This document shows, piece by piece, positions 37,859 through 47,346 of a stretch of 64,000 nt of DNA. Position numbers and translations under genes: made by a program. This DNA is from Epiperipatus broadwayi. Taxonomy: Eukaryota > Onychophora > Udeonychophora > Euonychophora > Peripatidae. Position 1 is the first letter of the stretch. Each line of letters opens with the position of its first letter. The stretch lies in assembly GCA_028023455.1 (NCBI GenBank), contig JAQFVV010012497.1:3720001-3784000 (forward strand), in the 5' to 3' direction. The notes beneath the pieces are model-generated. The model had not been told where the DNA came from and ran no database searches. It saw only the letters and a program-made list of their open reading frames with translations.

Positions 37859-37917
37859 ATCCAATATCCCCAGACTAGTTTCTGGCTTGTGGCCTTCGTC
37901 AGTGAGGAGCTTTGGAT
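37859..37917 (-). ncRNA. Type-I hammerhead-like ribozyme, left copy
   Basis: This is the exact inverse complement of 38517-38575, so all elements described there are present: CTGACGA at 37902-37896, GAAA at 37882-37879, the GTC cleavage site and the two-part stem I. Both full copies are identical over 59 nt, while the element's other parts differ slightly. Confidence 0.65.
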
Positions 37918-38516
37918 CTGAGAGCACTGCATCTAGATCTTAGGATCTAATGCAACCCTCTAGCAAACACCTTTTATCTCTACTTAACTACAAAACTATG
38001 AGAATGAAATTGAAAACACAAAAAATAATTTCAATCTAAGCTCAATAGCTTATATAGTCATATGGGTCTGAACTCAGTTCAGCACCCGTACATTTTTGGT
38101 GTCTTTGGCTCTTTTACAACCATAGCCACCACTATCCTATTAGGCAAGATTGGTGTTAAACCATTAAGCATCACATGATCACATTTCCTATACTAGCACA
38201 TTAATTGTTGATAAACAGAGCAAACTCTCCATACAGTATTGCTACCTGTGCTAAACAGAGTAATCAATGGATGCCAGAAGGCTTGTGCATAAAATCCCTA
38301 TCTAATGCCTACTCATCCAATATCCCCAGACTAGTTTCTGGCTTGTGGGTGCTGAACTGAGTTCAGACCCATATGACTATATAAGCTATTGAGCTTAGAT
38401 TGAAAATATTTTTTGTGATTTCAATTTCATTCTCATAGTTTTGTAGTTAAGTAGAGATAAAAGGTGGTTGCTAGAGGGTTGCATTAGATCCTAAGATCTA
38501 GATGCAGTGCTTTCAG

Positions 38517-38575
38517 ATCCAAAGCTCCTCACTGACGAAGGCCACAAGCCAGAAACTAGTCTGGGGATATTGGAT
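38517..38575 (+). ncRNA. Type-I hammerhead-like ribozyme, right copy
   Basis: The core CTGACGA is at 38532-38538. Stem II is GGC (38540-38542) with GCC (38548-38550), closed by an A/A mismatch. GAAA is at 38552-38555. A minimal stem III (AC with GT, 2-nt loop) leads to the GTC cleavage site, with the predicted cut after C38561. Stem I pairs TCCTCA (38526-38531) with TGGGGA (38562-38567), then ATCCAA (38517-38522) with TTGGAT (38570-38575), separated by an AGC/TA internal loop. This is the order of a type-I hammerhead with the very short stem III known from Penelope-like elements. The unusual point is the A/A at 10.1-11.1, where a G-C pair is normal. Confidence 0.7.
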
Positions 38576-38733
38576 GAGTAGGCATTAGATAGGGATTTTA
38601 TGCACAAGCCTTCTGGCATCCATTGATTACTCTGTTTAGCACAGGTGGCAATACTGTATGGAGAGTTTTGCTCTGTTTATCAACAATTAATGTGCTAGTG
38701 TAGGAAATGTGATCATGTGAACCTTAGATATAA

Positions 38734-39279
38734 TGCACCAGCTGAAAATTTAGACTTCTATTAAGAAACAACAGAAAACAGAGAGAAAAGTTGATATTAT
38801 GACTAAATATGAAGGCTGACTTCCAAATTGATATTGAAGCTATAAAAGCATTTAACAAATTTATCTCACCGGATCACTCATTAACAAAAAAATATTTAGT
38901 AATCATGAGATTCATCACAACTTTTCATTGTTAATTTTTCATGCTTGCTGATTTAATTTTGTTCACTCTGATATCATTGCAAATTGATGTTATTTTAATA
39001 ATAATCACTCACCAAGTTTAATCTGCTAATGACCAGTTTGTTTTTAAAGAAGATTATTTTTATTTTAGTTTTCATTTTTATGCATAGATGGCATTTCTAT
39101 TCAGGGGAGCATCAAAATTTTAATTGATTAGTTCCCAGTCCAGTGCAATGAAAACTTTTTATATTACGCTTGTCAAGAAGAAAGATAATATTTAATTTAA
39201 TTTAAAAGCTTATTTTTACATTTTAATATTTGAAATATAGACATTCTTCACATATCTGGAGCTTAATTGTAACTGTATG
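38734..39279. other. AT-rich stretch without a recognised gene
   Basis: No frame, RNA gene or repeat that I can support. Confidence 0.5.
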
Positions 39280-39461
39280 AGATTTGAACCCAGACTTTCA
39301 AGCACCCTTCAACTATCCACACTATCTCATACCACTGATACACAAAACCACACACATGTAGAAAAGATAAATAATCACCAATAATTATATTTCATGCTGA
39401 ACCAGCAATCATGAGTTAGGTTCAGAGCATCATCTTCCACACACATATATAATCAGTGCTC
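39280..39461 (-). repeat. SINE-H copy with hammerhead-like core
   Basis: On the minus strand, the core CTCATGA (39415-39409; canonical G5 replaced by C) is followed by a stem II around TGGTTCA, GAAA (39393-39390) and ATTATTGG. GATTATTTATCTTTTCTACA, CACACATG segments, GATAGTGTGGATAG and the B box GGGTTCAAATCTC come next. The tRNA-like part is thus 3' of the ribozyme-like part. It pairs with the plus-strand copy at 40180-40440. Confidence 0.6.
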
Positions 39462-39780
39462 AGTTTATATTAAGATAGCAAATCCTCATACTTGAATGGA
39501 CAGGTTTTTTTACACCAACCTCCAACTCTTCAGTCATCCATACCATTGAAAATTTGATGCTAGAATGCCAAATCCCATGCTGATGCCAATATTATTGTTA
39601 TGCCCATGAGGGGTCAGAAATGACTTGAAGTGAACATGGGCATAACAATAATATTGGCTTCAGCATGGGATTTGGCATTCTATCATCAGATTTTTAATGG
39701 TATGGATGGCTGAAGAGTTGGAGGTTGGAGTAGATTGAAGCTTGTCTATTAAAGTATGATTTGCTATCTTAATATAAACT
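39462..39780. repeat. Large palindrome (~140-bp arms)
   Basis: The arms 39462-39605 and 39635-39780 are inverse complements, sharing CAAATCCCATGCTGA, CAATATTATTGTTATGCCCA and CCTCCAACTCTTCAG. The centre is a GGGGTCAGAAATGACTTG-like spacer. Its outer end AGTTTATATTAAGATAGCAA is also found at 14150-14170, so it is part of the SINE-H repeat complex. Confidence 0.75.
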
Positions 39781-39797
39781 AAGGACTATCCACTCAG

Positions 39798-40110
39798 TTG
39801 GCACAGCACAGGTACTCATATAATAGAGATCCCAATCAATGTTCCATTTATTCAGTTTTCTTTCAGCACCAAAACACATACCAGCATGAGTGTGTGTCAT
39901 ATTCAGAGAGAGGTACAATCTCAAAAGAAAAGTTAAATAAGCCTTCTTCATCTCCAGAGACAAAGAGCCATCAACAGGAAAGACACATGCTATGCTTTAT
40001 AAGGAAATGGAATGTCTTGCTTAATTAATACAAATTTGCATATCATTAACCTCATAACCAGTCAGGCTATGATTATGAAGGCTGGACCCTTTGAAAGCAC
40101 TAAGCTTTTC
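39798..40110 (+). pseudogene. Penelope-like GIY-YIG C-terminal fragment
   Basis: The frame reads AQHRYSYNRDPNQCSIYSVFFQH, corresponding to LAQHMYTYKRANKNNNISSVFLEH in the 5736 copy. It later reads ERHMLCFIRKWN, corresponding to RKDTCFDISKKW. The catalytic GIY-YIG strands are missing (5' truncation). It is followed by the same conserved 3' segment GGCTATGATTATGAAGGCT. It interrupts the inverted pair of SINE-H copies. Confidence 0.6.
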
Positions 40111-40179
40111 CCTTCGTGTTTATTTATTTATTAACAATATATAGCTTTGAGGACAATCACGCTACACACATAAGTGGAC

Positions 40180-40440
40180 TAATATATATATATATATCTT
40201 CTCAAAGTAAATATATTTGACCCATAAGCACTTGATTGTATATATATATGTGTGTGTGGGAGATGATGATCTGGACCAAATGATGAGTCCTGGTTCAGCA
40301 TGAAATACATATATTGGTGATTATTTATCTTTTCTAAATGTGTATGGTTCATGTGTATTAGTGGTATTAGATAGTGTAGATAGTTGAAGGGTGCTTGTAA
40401 GTCTGTGTTCAAATTCTGTATGTTTTTACATTTTAAATAT
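40180..40440 (+). repeat. SINE-H copy with hammerhead-like core
   Basis: The core ATGATGA (40280-40286; canonical C3 replaced by A) is followed by a weak stem II around TGGTTCA, GAAA (40302-40305), a short stem III and a UA cleavage position (40312-40313). Stem I pairs CCAA (40276-40279) with TTGG (40314-40317). The tRNA-like part follows, with ATTAGATAGTGTAGATAGTTG and CTGTGTTCAAATTCTG (B box). Confidence 0.6.
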
Positions 40441-40954
40441 ATTCTCATTTATTACAATTATATTTTTTAAGAAAAACTATATTTAATTTTTATATATACC
40501 AATAGTTTTTTTTAGGATCAAAACAATCCACATGGAAAGGGGAGAAAAACAAAAGTAAATTGGAGCTTAGACATAAGTTTTTATTATTATCATACAACAT
40601 AAATTAATAATTTAATAAATAATTGTATGTATATTTATTAACTTTTAAAATATTAATTATTATAAAAAATAATTTAATTTTCTTACACATTAAATTCAAA
40701 CTGAAAGCTACATATACACAAAATTAAAATTAACATTTTATATTTCATCTAAATTAAATTTAAGTCTTCCAAGAAAAAGTTAACCTTTATGCTTAATTCT
40801 AATTTGTCCAATTATCCCAGAGGTTCTTCATAGTGTATCCAGCTTTAGTGATTGCAATTAATAGCTAAAATCTGTTTTAATTTCCTATTGGTAGAAATTA
40901 TTATTTAAAAATTAGTTTCTGTAAATTGTTAGTTCTAATTATAATAACTAGATG
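40441..40954. other. AT-rich stretch without a recognised gene
   Basis: No supported feature. Confidence 0.5.
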
Positions 40955-43900
40955 CCAGAAGCAGGTAGAGCAAAATCATAGATTATGTATTAGTAGAGAA
41001 AAATGGAATGAATAAAATACAGAAAATTAAAGTGTTTGATAATGAAGAGAGGGTATGTAATAGTGATCATAATTTCTTTGTAATCAAAATGGTTAGTATT
41101 GTGATGGAAAAGAGTAATAAAAGTAGAAAGGATAGTGAAAGATATGGATGGAGAATGAATGATAAGAATAAATTAGAAGAATATAAAAGTTGAAGAAATG
41201 ATGGAAGAGTTGATGGGAATTAATATAAGGAATGGGGTGGTGAAGTAGAAAAAATGGCAAATTTAGTGTTAGGTGAGAATATTCAGAGAAATAAAAATAA
41301 TTAGTAAAAGTGTAAAAGAAAGGAAAAAAGCATGCAGAGAATGTAAGTGTGCCATTAAGAACAAAGAAAGTGAAAAAGATGTTAAAGTTAAATGGGGAAA
41401 GTATTTTTAAAAAAGAAATTGGCCAAAATAAATAATTATATAGAGAGAACAAAATTAAATAGTAAATTGTTGGAGGATATTAATAAAGTGAAAGAGATGG
41501 GAGTAAAAAATTTTGGAAATACATTAAAAGAAGGAATGTAGGGGAGAGAGAGAAATGGTATTATTATATGGTGAGGAAATAGAGCATAGCTCTAGAGAAG
41601 TATTAGAGACAATCTTAAATAAGTATGTAATGGATATACAAAAAATGTTAGATAAAAGCATATAATAATGGAAATATTAGGTTCACAGAAAATGAAATGA
41701 ATGAGACAGGGAAGAAATTGAAATGTGGAAAAGCAAGAGGTTTAGGTGGATGGTAATGAATTTAGAACATAGGGCAAACTTAAACTCATTATCATATTTT
41801 AATAAGATGGCACAGAAGAGAGATATTTGAGTAATACAAGATTAAGACTACTATTTAAAGGAAAGGGTAAGAATCATAGAAAGTTAAGTAATTATAGACT
41901 AATAGCTCTAATATCAGTGTTTATAAAGTTTTTGCATATATGGTGGCTGGAAGGATCGCAAATGGATGGAAGACAATAATATAGTGGGAGAAATGCAAGG
42001 AGGTTTTCGATCAGATAGATGCCTAGCTGATAGTTTTTTTTTGTAGTTACCCAACTTATAGACATAGGTAGACAGTTATATATGGTTTTTATAGATATAG
42101 AAGGCATATAATAGAATAAATAAAAATAGATTATGGGTAAGTTTAGTAAATTTGGGAATGGATGGAGCTTTAATGGATCTTATTAAGAGATTGTATAAAA
42201 ATAATTACTATGTGTATCAATTAGGAAATATAGAATCAGTTAAAGTTAAAAATGGGGTGGGACTAAGGCAAGGTTGCCCTATGACATCCATTTTGTTTTT
42301 GTTGTATTTGAGAGAAATGGAGAGAACAATAGAAAAACTAGTAAAAGGTGTAGAGATATCATTAATAGGTGGCAAGGGAGTATACACATTATCAGGCCTT
42401 TTATTTGTGGATGATATCTTCTTGTGCACAAAAAGAAGGAAAGGTATAGAGATTATGCTGAGGACATATGAAAGGGTGGTTAAAGAGATGGGAATTAAAT
42501 TTAGTAAAGAAAAATCAAAAGTAATGATAATTAATACTGGGGAAAAAGAAAACAAAGAATTTTTATTGGAGGGTATAAAGTTAAGTATGGTGAATATGTA
42601 TAACTATTTGGGAATCATCTTAAATAATCAGAGAAATTGCTTTGATGAATGGGACAAAAAATTGATCAATGAAGCAAAGAAAAAAAAGACTGATAAAGAA
42701 ATTAACAGTGTTTTCATATAATAAATATGATGTGGCTAGAATTGTATGGAAGGGAGTGGCAGGGTTAACATATGGAAACAATGCATTATGTGTAAGTAGA
42801 GGGGTATTAGATTACTTAGAAAAAGTACAAAGAGAAGTAGGAATACATGCATTAGATGCAGATATATGGGCAGCAAAGGAGGCAATTCAAGGAAAAATGG
42901 GATGGCCAAGTTTTTATATGAGAGATGCAAAAAGCAAAATGAAAATGTTTAATAGATTGCACTTTATAGATGATAAGAGAATAGCCAAAATAGTATTTAA
43001 TTGGGTTAAAGTAGAGAGCAGGCAACAAGATGAGTGAGAAAGGTAATATGGTATGGAGGGGATTTGGTTAAAGAATTTATCTCAGTATACTTTTACAAAA
43101 GGTGGGATGATTGTATTAGAAGAATTGTTGAGTGAAATAGTGGCAAAGAATGGAATAGAAGAATAAATGCATTAATAAAGAATAGGAAGTTGGAGAGATG
43201 GAAAACTATGGAGAATAAAAGAGTTTAAATATATATAGAAGTAAACAGAATATTGGGTGAGAGTTAATTTATGATAATAGCAAGGAAAGTAGTTTACTGT
43301 TTATGGCTTGAACAGGATCTTTAGCAACAAGGGGAAAATATATATATAAATGAAAAAATATGGGTGAGTTAGTTTACAAATTATGTAAGGAATGCACAGT
43401 AAATATTAGACATCTGTTAAGAGAATGTAAATGCCTGCAAACAGAAAGAGTACAAGTAATGAAGTTGTGGGAGAATAAATTATAAACAAAGTGATCATAT
43501 AGAAAGTGGGTCCTTGGTTTTAATACTGGGTTTGAGGAAAGATAAGGGGGATTTGGATATAAAGACCATAGTGTTGACAAAGATTATATTGTGGAAATGG
43601 GATGAAGCTGGATAGGGAACAATATGGGAAAAACTTATGGTGGGGAATGGAAGGGGAAGGTAAGGTGGCTAAAAGAGCACTGTGGCTGAGAGATTCTTGA
43701 CTTTCGATAAAGGAGAAGCCACAGTGCATCAAACCACATCACATATTAGGCTGCAAGTTATGTAATGAAGACATAAAAAATATTAGGCATCTATTAGTTG
43801 AATGTAAATGCCTGAAACCAGAAAGGATACAAATAATGATGTTGCGAGAGAATAAATATAAACAAAAGTGATTATACAGAAAGTGAGTTTTTATTTTTTA

Positions 43901-44130
43901 TGCTGGGTTTGGAAAAAGATAAGATTTAGCTATAAAGGCCATAGGTGGACAAAGATAATGTTGTGGAATGGGAATGAGTAGGAGGGAGAAGAATATGGAA
44001 AAACCTTAAGGTGGGGAATAGAAAGGGGAAGGTAAGATGACTAACAGGTCTCTCTGGGTATAGTCAGTGAGAGATCTCTGACTTCAAGAAAGGCGAAGCC
44101 ACAGTACATTGGATCATATCACATATTTAC
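40955..44130 (+). pseudogene. Non-LTR retrotransposon E: EN end, RT and zinc-knuckle C-terminus, broken
   Basis: The endonuclease end is IIDYVLVEKNG...NSDHNFFVI (40975-41090), with the SDH motif. A connector near 41690-41750 reads FTENEMNETGKKLKCGKARG. RT blocks follow: NYRLIALISVFIKF (41890), QGGFRSDRCLADSF (41998) and MVFIDIE (42080). The open frame 42152-42721 has GLRQGCPMTSILFLLYL and the catalytic block as LFVDDIFL, where a family member would have YADD. A second open piece runs 42669-43037. A C-terminal CCHC knuckle (CKECTVNIRHLLRECK) starts near 43383. The last ~370 bp are present twice in tandem. The element has many frameshifts and is inactive. Purine-rich coding strand composition differs from its surroundings. 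Clade uncertain. Confidence 0.7.
43380..44128 (+). repeat. Tandem duplication of element E's 3' end (2 x ~370 bp)
   Basis: 43380-43748 and 43755-44128 align over their whole length. Both hold the CCHC knuckle (KLCKECTVNIRHLLRECK and KLCNEDIKNIRHLLVECK), then GGGAATGGAAAGGGGAAGGTAA-like sequence and an AAGCCACAGTGCAT / AAGCCACAGTACAT end followed by ATCACATAT. They have diverged from each other, so the event is old. It could be a local duplication or a second 5'-truncated insertion at the end of the first. Confidence 0.75.
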
Positions 44131-44762
44131 CAGAGTTGAAAGTATAATTGTTTCTGCAGCATTGTCTTTTGTTTGTAATATGAAAATAAAATAATAAGTT
44201 TATATAAAATATATTTATTTTTTATAACATTATTGAATCGTTATTTGTAAACATACAGGTGGCATTTATATTTCGATTTTATTGAATTTTTATAACTTTA
44301 GAGCAAATTAATCAAGTAAAGTTAGTTGATATCAGAAACTGAAAAAAATAACACTGAAAAAAAAAATGGCAATGCCTTTTGACAAAACCAGTCAAAGCTA
44401 TTGTTTAAATATTTCATTGATTTTTTTTTTTTTTTTTTGTATAAGTTCGATTTTTTAAAGAGAGTTTTGATTCTTTAAAGTCAAATTTTAAGATATGTAA
44501 TAATCATTGTTTATTTATTTTTAAATAATTTTATAGTCTTATAGTGTCAAACAAAGCCTATTTTTATTGATATTGTATTTATGTTATTAGTTGGATTTTT
44601 TACTTGCAATATTAATATTTTACTTTTGGATTAATTTCATTTATTGAATTTATCTCTAGAGTAAAAAAAATAAAAATTAGAAACTGAAAGTAGAAAATAA
44701 AATTATTCATTTCAAGAATATAACCAAGAAAATATCTGAAAATAAAATATAATATATCACAT

Positions 44763-45290
44763 CAAACAGGTTAGTATATGCACAATGTTTTAAGAAGTAT
44801 TTTTCTCCCCTCTTCTTCAGGTGTTTCTGGCCTTACCATTGACAGTATTAGCATGGGATTTGAACCTGGACTATTAGATTCTTGAGTATTGAATTTTAAG
44901 GTAATGCTCTAACCGACTGAGCTATCCTGCCAAAGGCAACAGTCTGTAGTAAATTTCATACTTATCTATGAGATTCTTCCTGATTTCTCCATTTTTTCCT
45001 AAGAGAAAAGTTGATTAGTGGTTTTCATATATTATGTATAGTCACACTGGGTTGGCTTATGGGACTTTTTGCCATTGTCATATGAGCAGCTTCTTTAAAT
45101 TTTCTTCTTTGTACCTTTTCTTCTCTATCCAATATTTTTTGTATTTTCCCAATTATAATAACCTATTTGATGTGCTATTACTAACAGTTGAATGTATTTG
45201 GAATATTTAATAAAGTTAAATTTATCTAAAGACATTCAATACACATATTAGATGGTGGAAATAGTCCAATATAAAAATACAACTAGAAGT
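44763..45290. repeat. SINE-2 family locus with tRNA-like head
   Basis: On the minus strand, 44931-44855 reads GGCAGGATAGCTCAGTCGG, TTAGAGC, CCTTAAAATTC and finally CCAGGTTCAAATCCC. This is a clear tRNA-type A box and D arm (GCTC pairs GAGC), an anticodon-loop-like CTTAAAA and a B box. The acceptor stem does not close, so it is a SINE head, not a tRNA gene. A CTGAAGAAGAGGGGAGAA motif follows downstream (44820-44795). The plus-strand 3' part (TTACTAACAGTTGAATGTAT) lies at 45179-45285, so the locus is an inverted arrangement like 1165-1705. Confidence 0.65.
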
Positions 45291-45449
45291 ATTTATTTGT
45301 ATCTATAACATACCCTTTAAGAGAATACCTTGTTTCAGCAAATTCACAATTTTAATTTAATAGCTGTTAAAATTTAATGTATATGGATTTCTAAAAAAGG
45401 AACACATTTTTTTGTGAATATTATTGGAATAAGATCTTTTTAATGCATT

Positions 45450-46175
45450 TATCATTTTAGTTCTGGTCCATTCTAATTTATGATCCATTCAGTATTCTCT
45501 GCTTGAAAGTACTCATATAATGCAAATTTCTTTTGCATTCTATTCCTAACAATAATGTAGCTTATTAAATGCCACTGTTTTGAATGTGGATGCATCTATG
45601 TTTCTTTATAATAGTCCTGTCTAAACAAAATGTTTGTGAAAGTCAATCCATGTGATGAGTAAAATTTTAATAACAATAACCCATTTAAATTTATAGCATT
45701 AGTATCATTATTTTTAACAACTTTGAGCAAAATCTATTATTTGTACCAATACATGCATCACAATTTTTAAGAAGATAAAATTGGTCTTTTCTTGATATTG
45801 CAATAGTAATGTTATTTTGTAAGAAATATAAGCTTTTTCCTCTGAATCAAAAATTGGAGCATATGCACTTATAAAATGAGCATTAATAGCATTGTGTAGA
45901 AAAAGTTTTAACACTATTAGCCTTTCATTAACACTATAAGGAATTTCAACAACAGAAGATACTAAATTAGACTTTACACGATATCCAACACCATGCATTC
46001 TCATCTCAGTGAATAGTCTGTCCTTTCAAAAACTTGTAGCCATCCACCTTGTTCTATTCCTCCTCTAGAAAATTAAAGTTTTGCTAAGAACAACTACATC
46101 AATTTTAAATCTTAACAACTCCCTAACCACTAGTGCAGTTCTTCATTCTTGTCTTGAAGGGTTTGTATTTTTTAA
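45450..46175 (-). pseudogene. LINE AP-endonuclease domain relic (CFDP2-like)
   Basis: Going down from 46170 on the minus strand, the readable pieces are an RTALVVRELLRFKIDVVVLS-like segment (family 'RRTALVARELARYxVDIAALSETR') and then the open frame 46004-45714. That frame holds MRMHGVGYRVKSNLV, VNERLIVLKLFL and AHFISAYAPIFDSEEKAYISYKI, matching the middle of the endonuclease ('NERLMxLRL...ATxISAYAPT'). The GDFN catalytic segment is not intact. A likely C-terminal piece continues to about 45450. This nuclease cuts the target DNA in the parent LINE; here it is inactive. Confidence 0.65.
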
Positions 46176-46570
46176 AGTTCACACATTTTCACATACCTAT
46201 ATTTAGAAAAAAAAAACATTTACAATACTTATCTTTAGTATTACCACTGCCTCTTGCTTTAGCAATATTACTGATATTATTATTATCCCTATCATTGTAG
46301 TAAATAATCCATCAAGAATGGCAACTATCCAGACTATGTGAGGTAGGCCAATTTTAACAGTTTCTAAGTCCTTTCCATGGGAGGTGGGGGAATCCATAAA
46401 TAAGTCTTCCTAGATATATAATCTCTGGCAGCTGAAACTTCATCTCAAATTCATATCCAAACCTAAGTTTTGAGAAAAGATCACAACTAATGACTTATGG
46501 CATACTAACCCTGTCTCTATTATTTTTTTCTTATTTCTCAATGGCTTGAGCTTAAAAATAAATAAATAAA

Positions 46571-46589
46571 TAATAATAATAATAATAAT
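46571..46589 (+). repeat. Short (TAA)n tract, left edge of the retrotransposon island
   Basis: Six to seven TAA units follow a (TAAA)n tract (46556-46571) and precede fragment D. This is the left-most TAA segment of the island. Confidence 0.8.
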
Positions 46590-47131
<542 letters not shown>

Positions 47132-47346
47132 GATCCCGCAGCAAATCTCTGCTGAGGTAAGAAGCAATCGTTAAGTTCTCCGATGTAAGTATTTATTTTT
47201 TACTTTTGTTCCAACTTGTTATGCGAAAAACAAACATAATACAGGAAAAATCGAATTATATAATAGATTAATAGTGTTTTTTGAAAAATATCGGTGTGTT
47301 TTAATATCTTTTTTAAAAAAAATACTGACTTGAGTCAGAATAAATC

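Larger units (their letters stand above)
37744..38733. mobile_element. Retrozyme/Penelope-LTR-like foldback element carrying hammerhead folds
   Basis: The element is bounded by 14-bp direct repeats AACCTTAGATATAA (37744-37757 and 38720-38733), the expected mark of a target-site duplication. Inside, a unit of about 457 bp starts at 37757 and begins again at 38214. The second copy is cut off at about 38348 inside the ribozyme. It is joined to an inverted copy (38349-38720) lacking the central part. The layout is therefore one full unit, one partial direct unit and one inverted partial unit. It has no open frame and is non-autonomous. Penelope-like elements and animal retrozymes are known for such repeated or inverted units carrying type-I hammerheads, and GIY-YIG fragments of that class lie in this window. 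The high arm similarity suggests a fairly recent insertion. Confidence 0.75.

Noticed and set aside
41093-41452. Minus-strand 119-residue frame rich in F, Y and S
   Set aside because: It is the antisense shadow of the purine-rich coding strand of element E. Similar shadows at 42217-42555, 42736-42930, 43374-43732, 48668-48940, 49972-50364 and 55304-55603 were also left out.
47132-47346. Promoter of element A
   Set aside because: The 5' UTR surely contains one if the element is full length, but no recognisable promoter motif could be pointed to.
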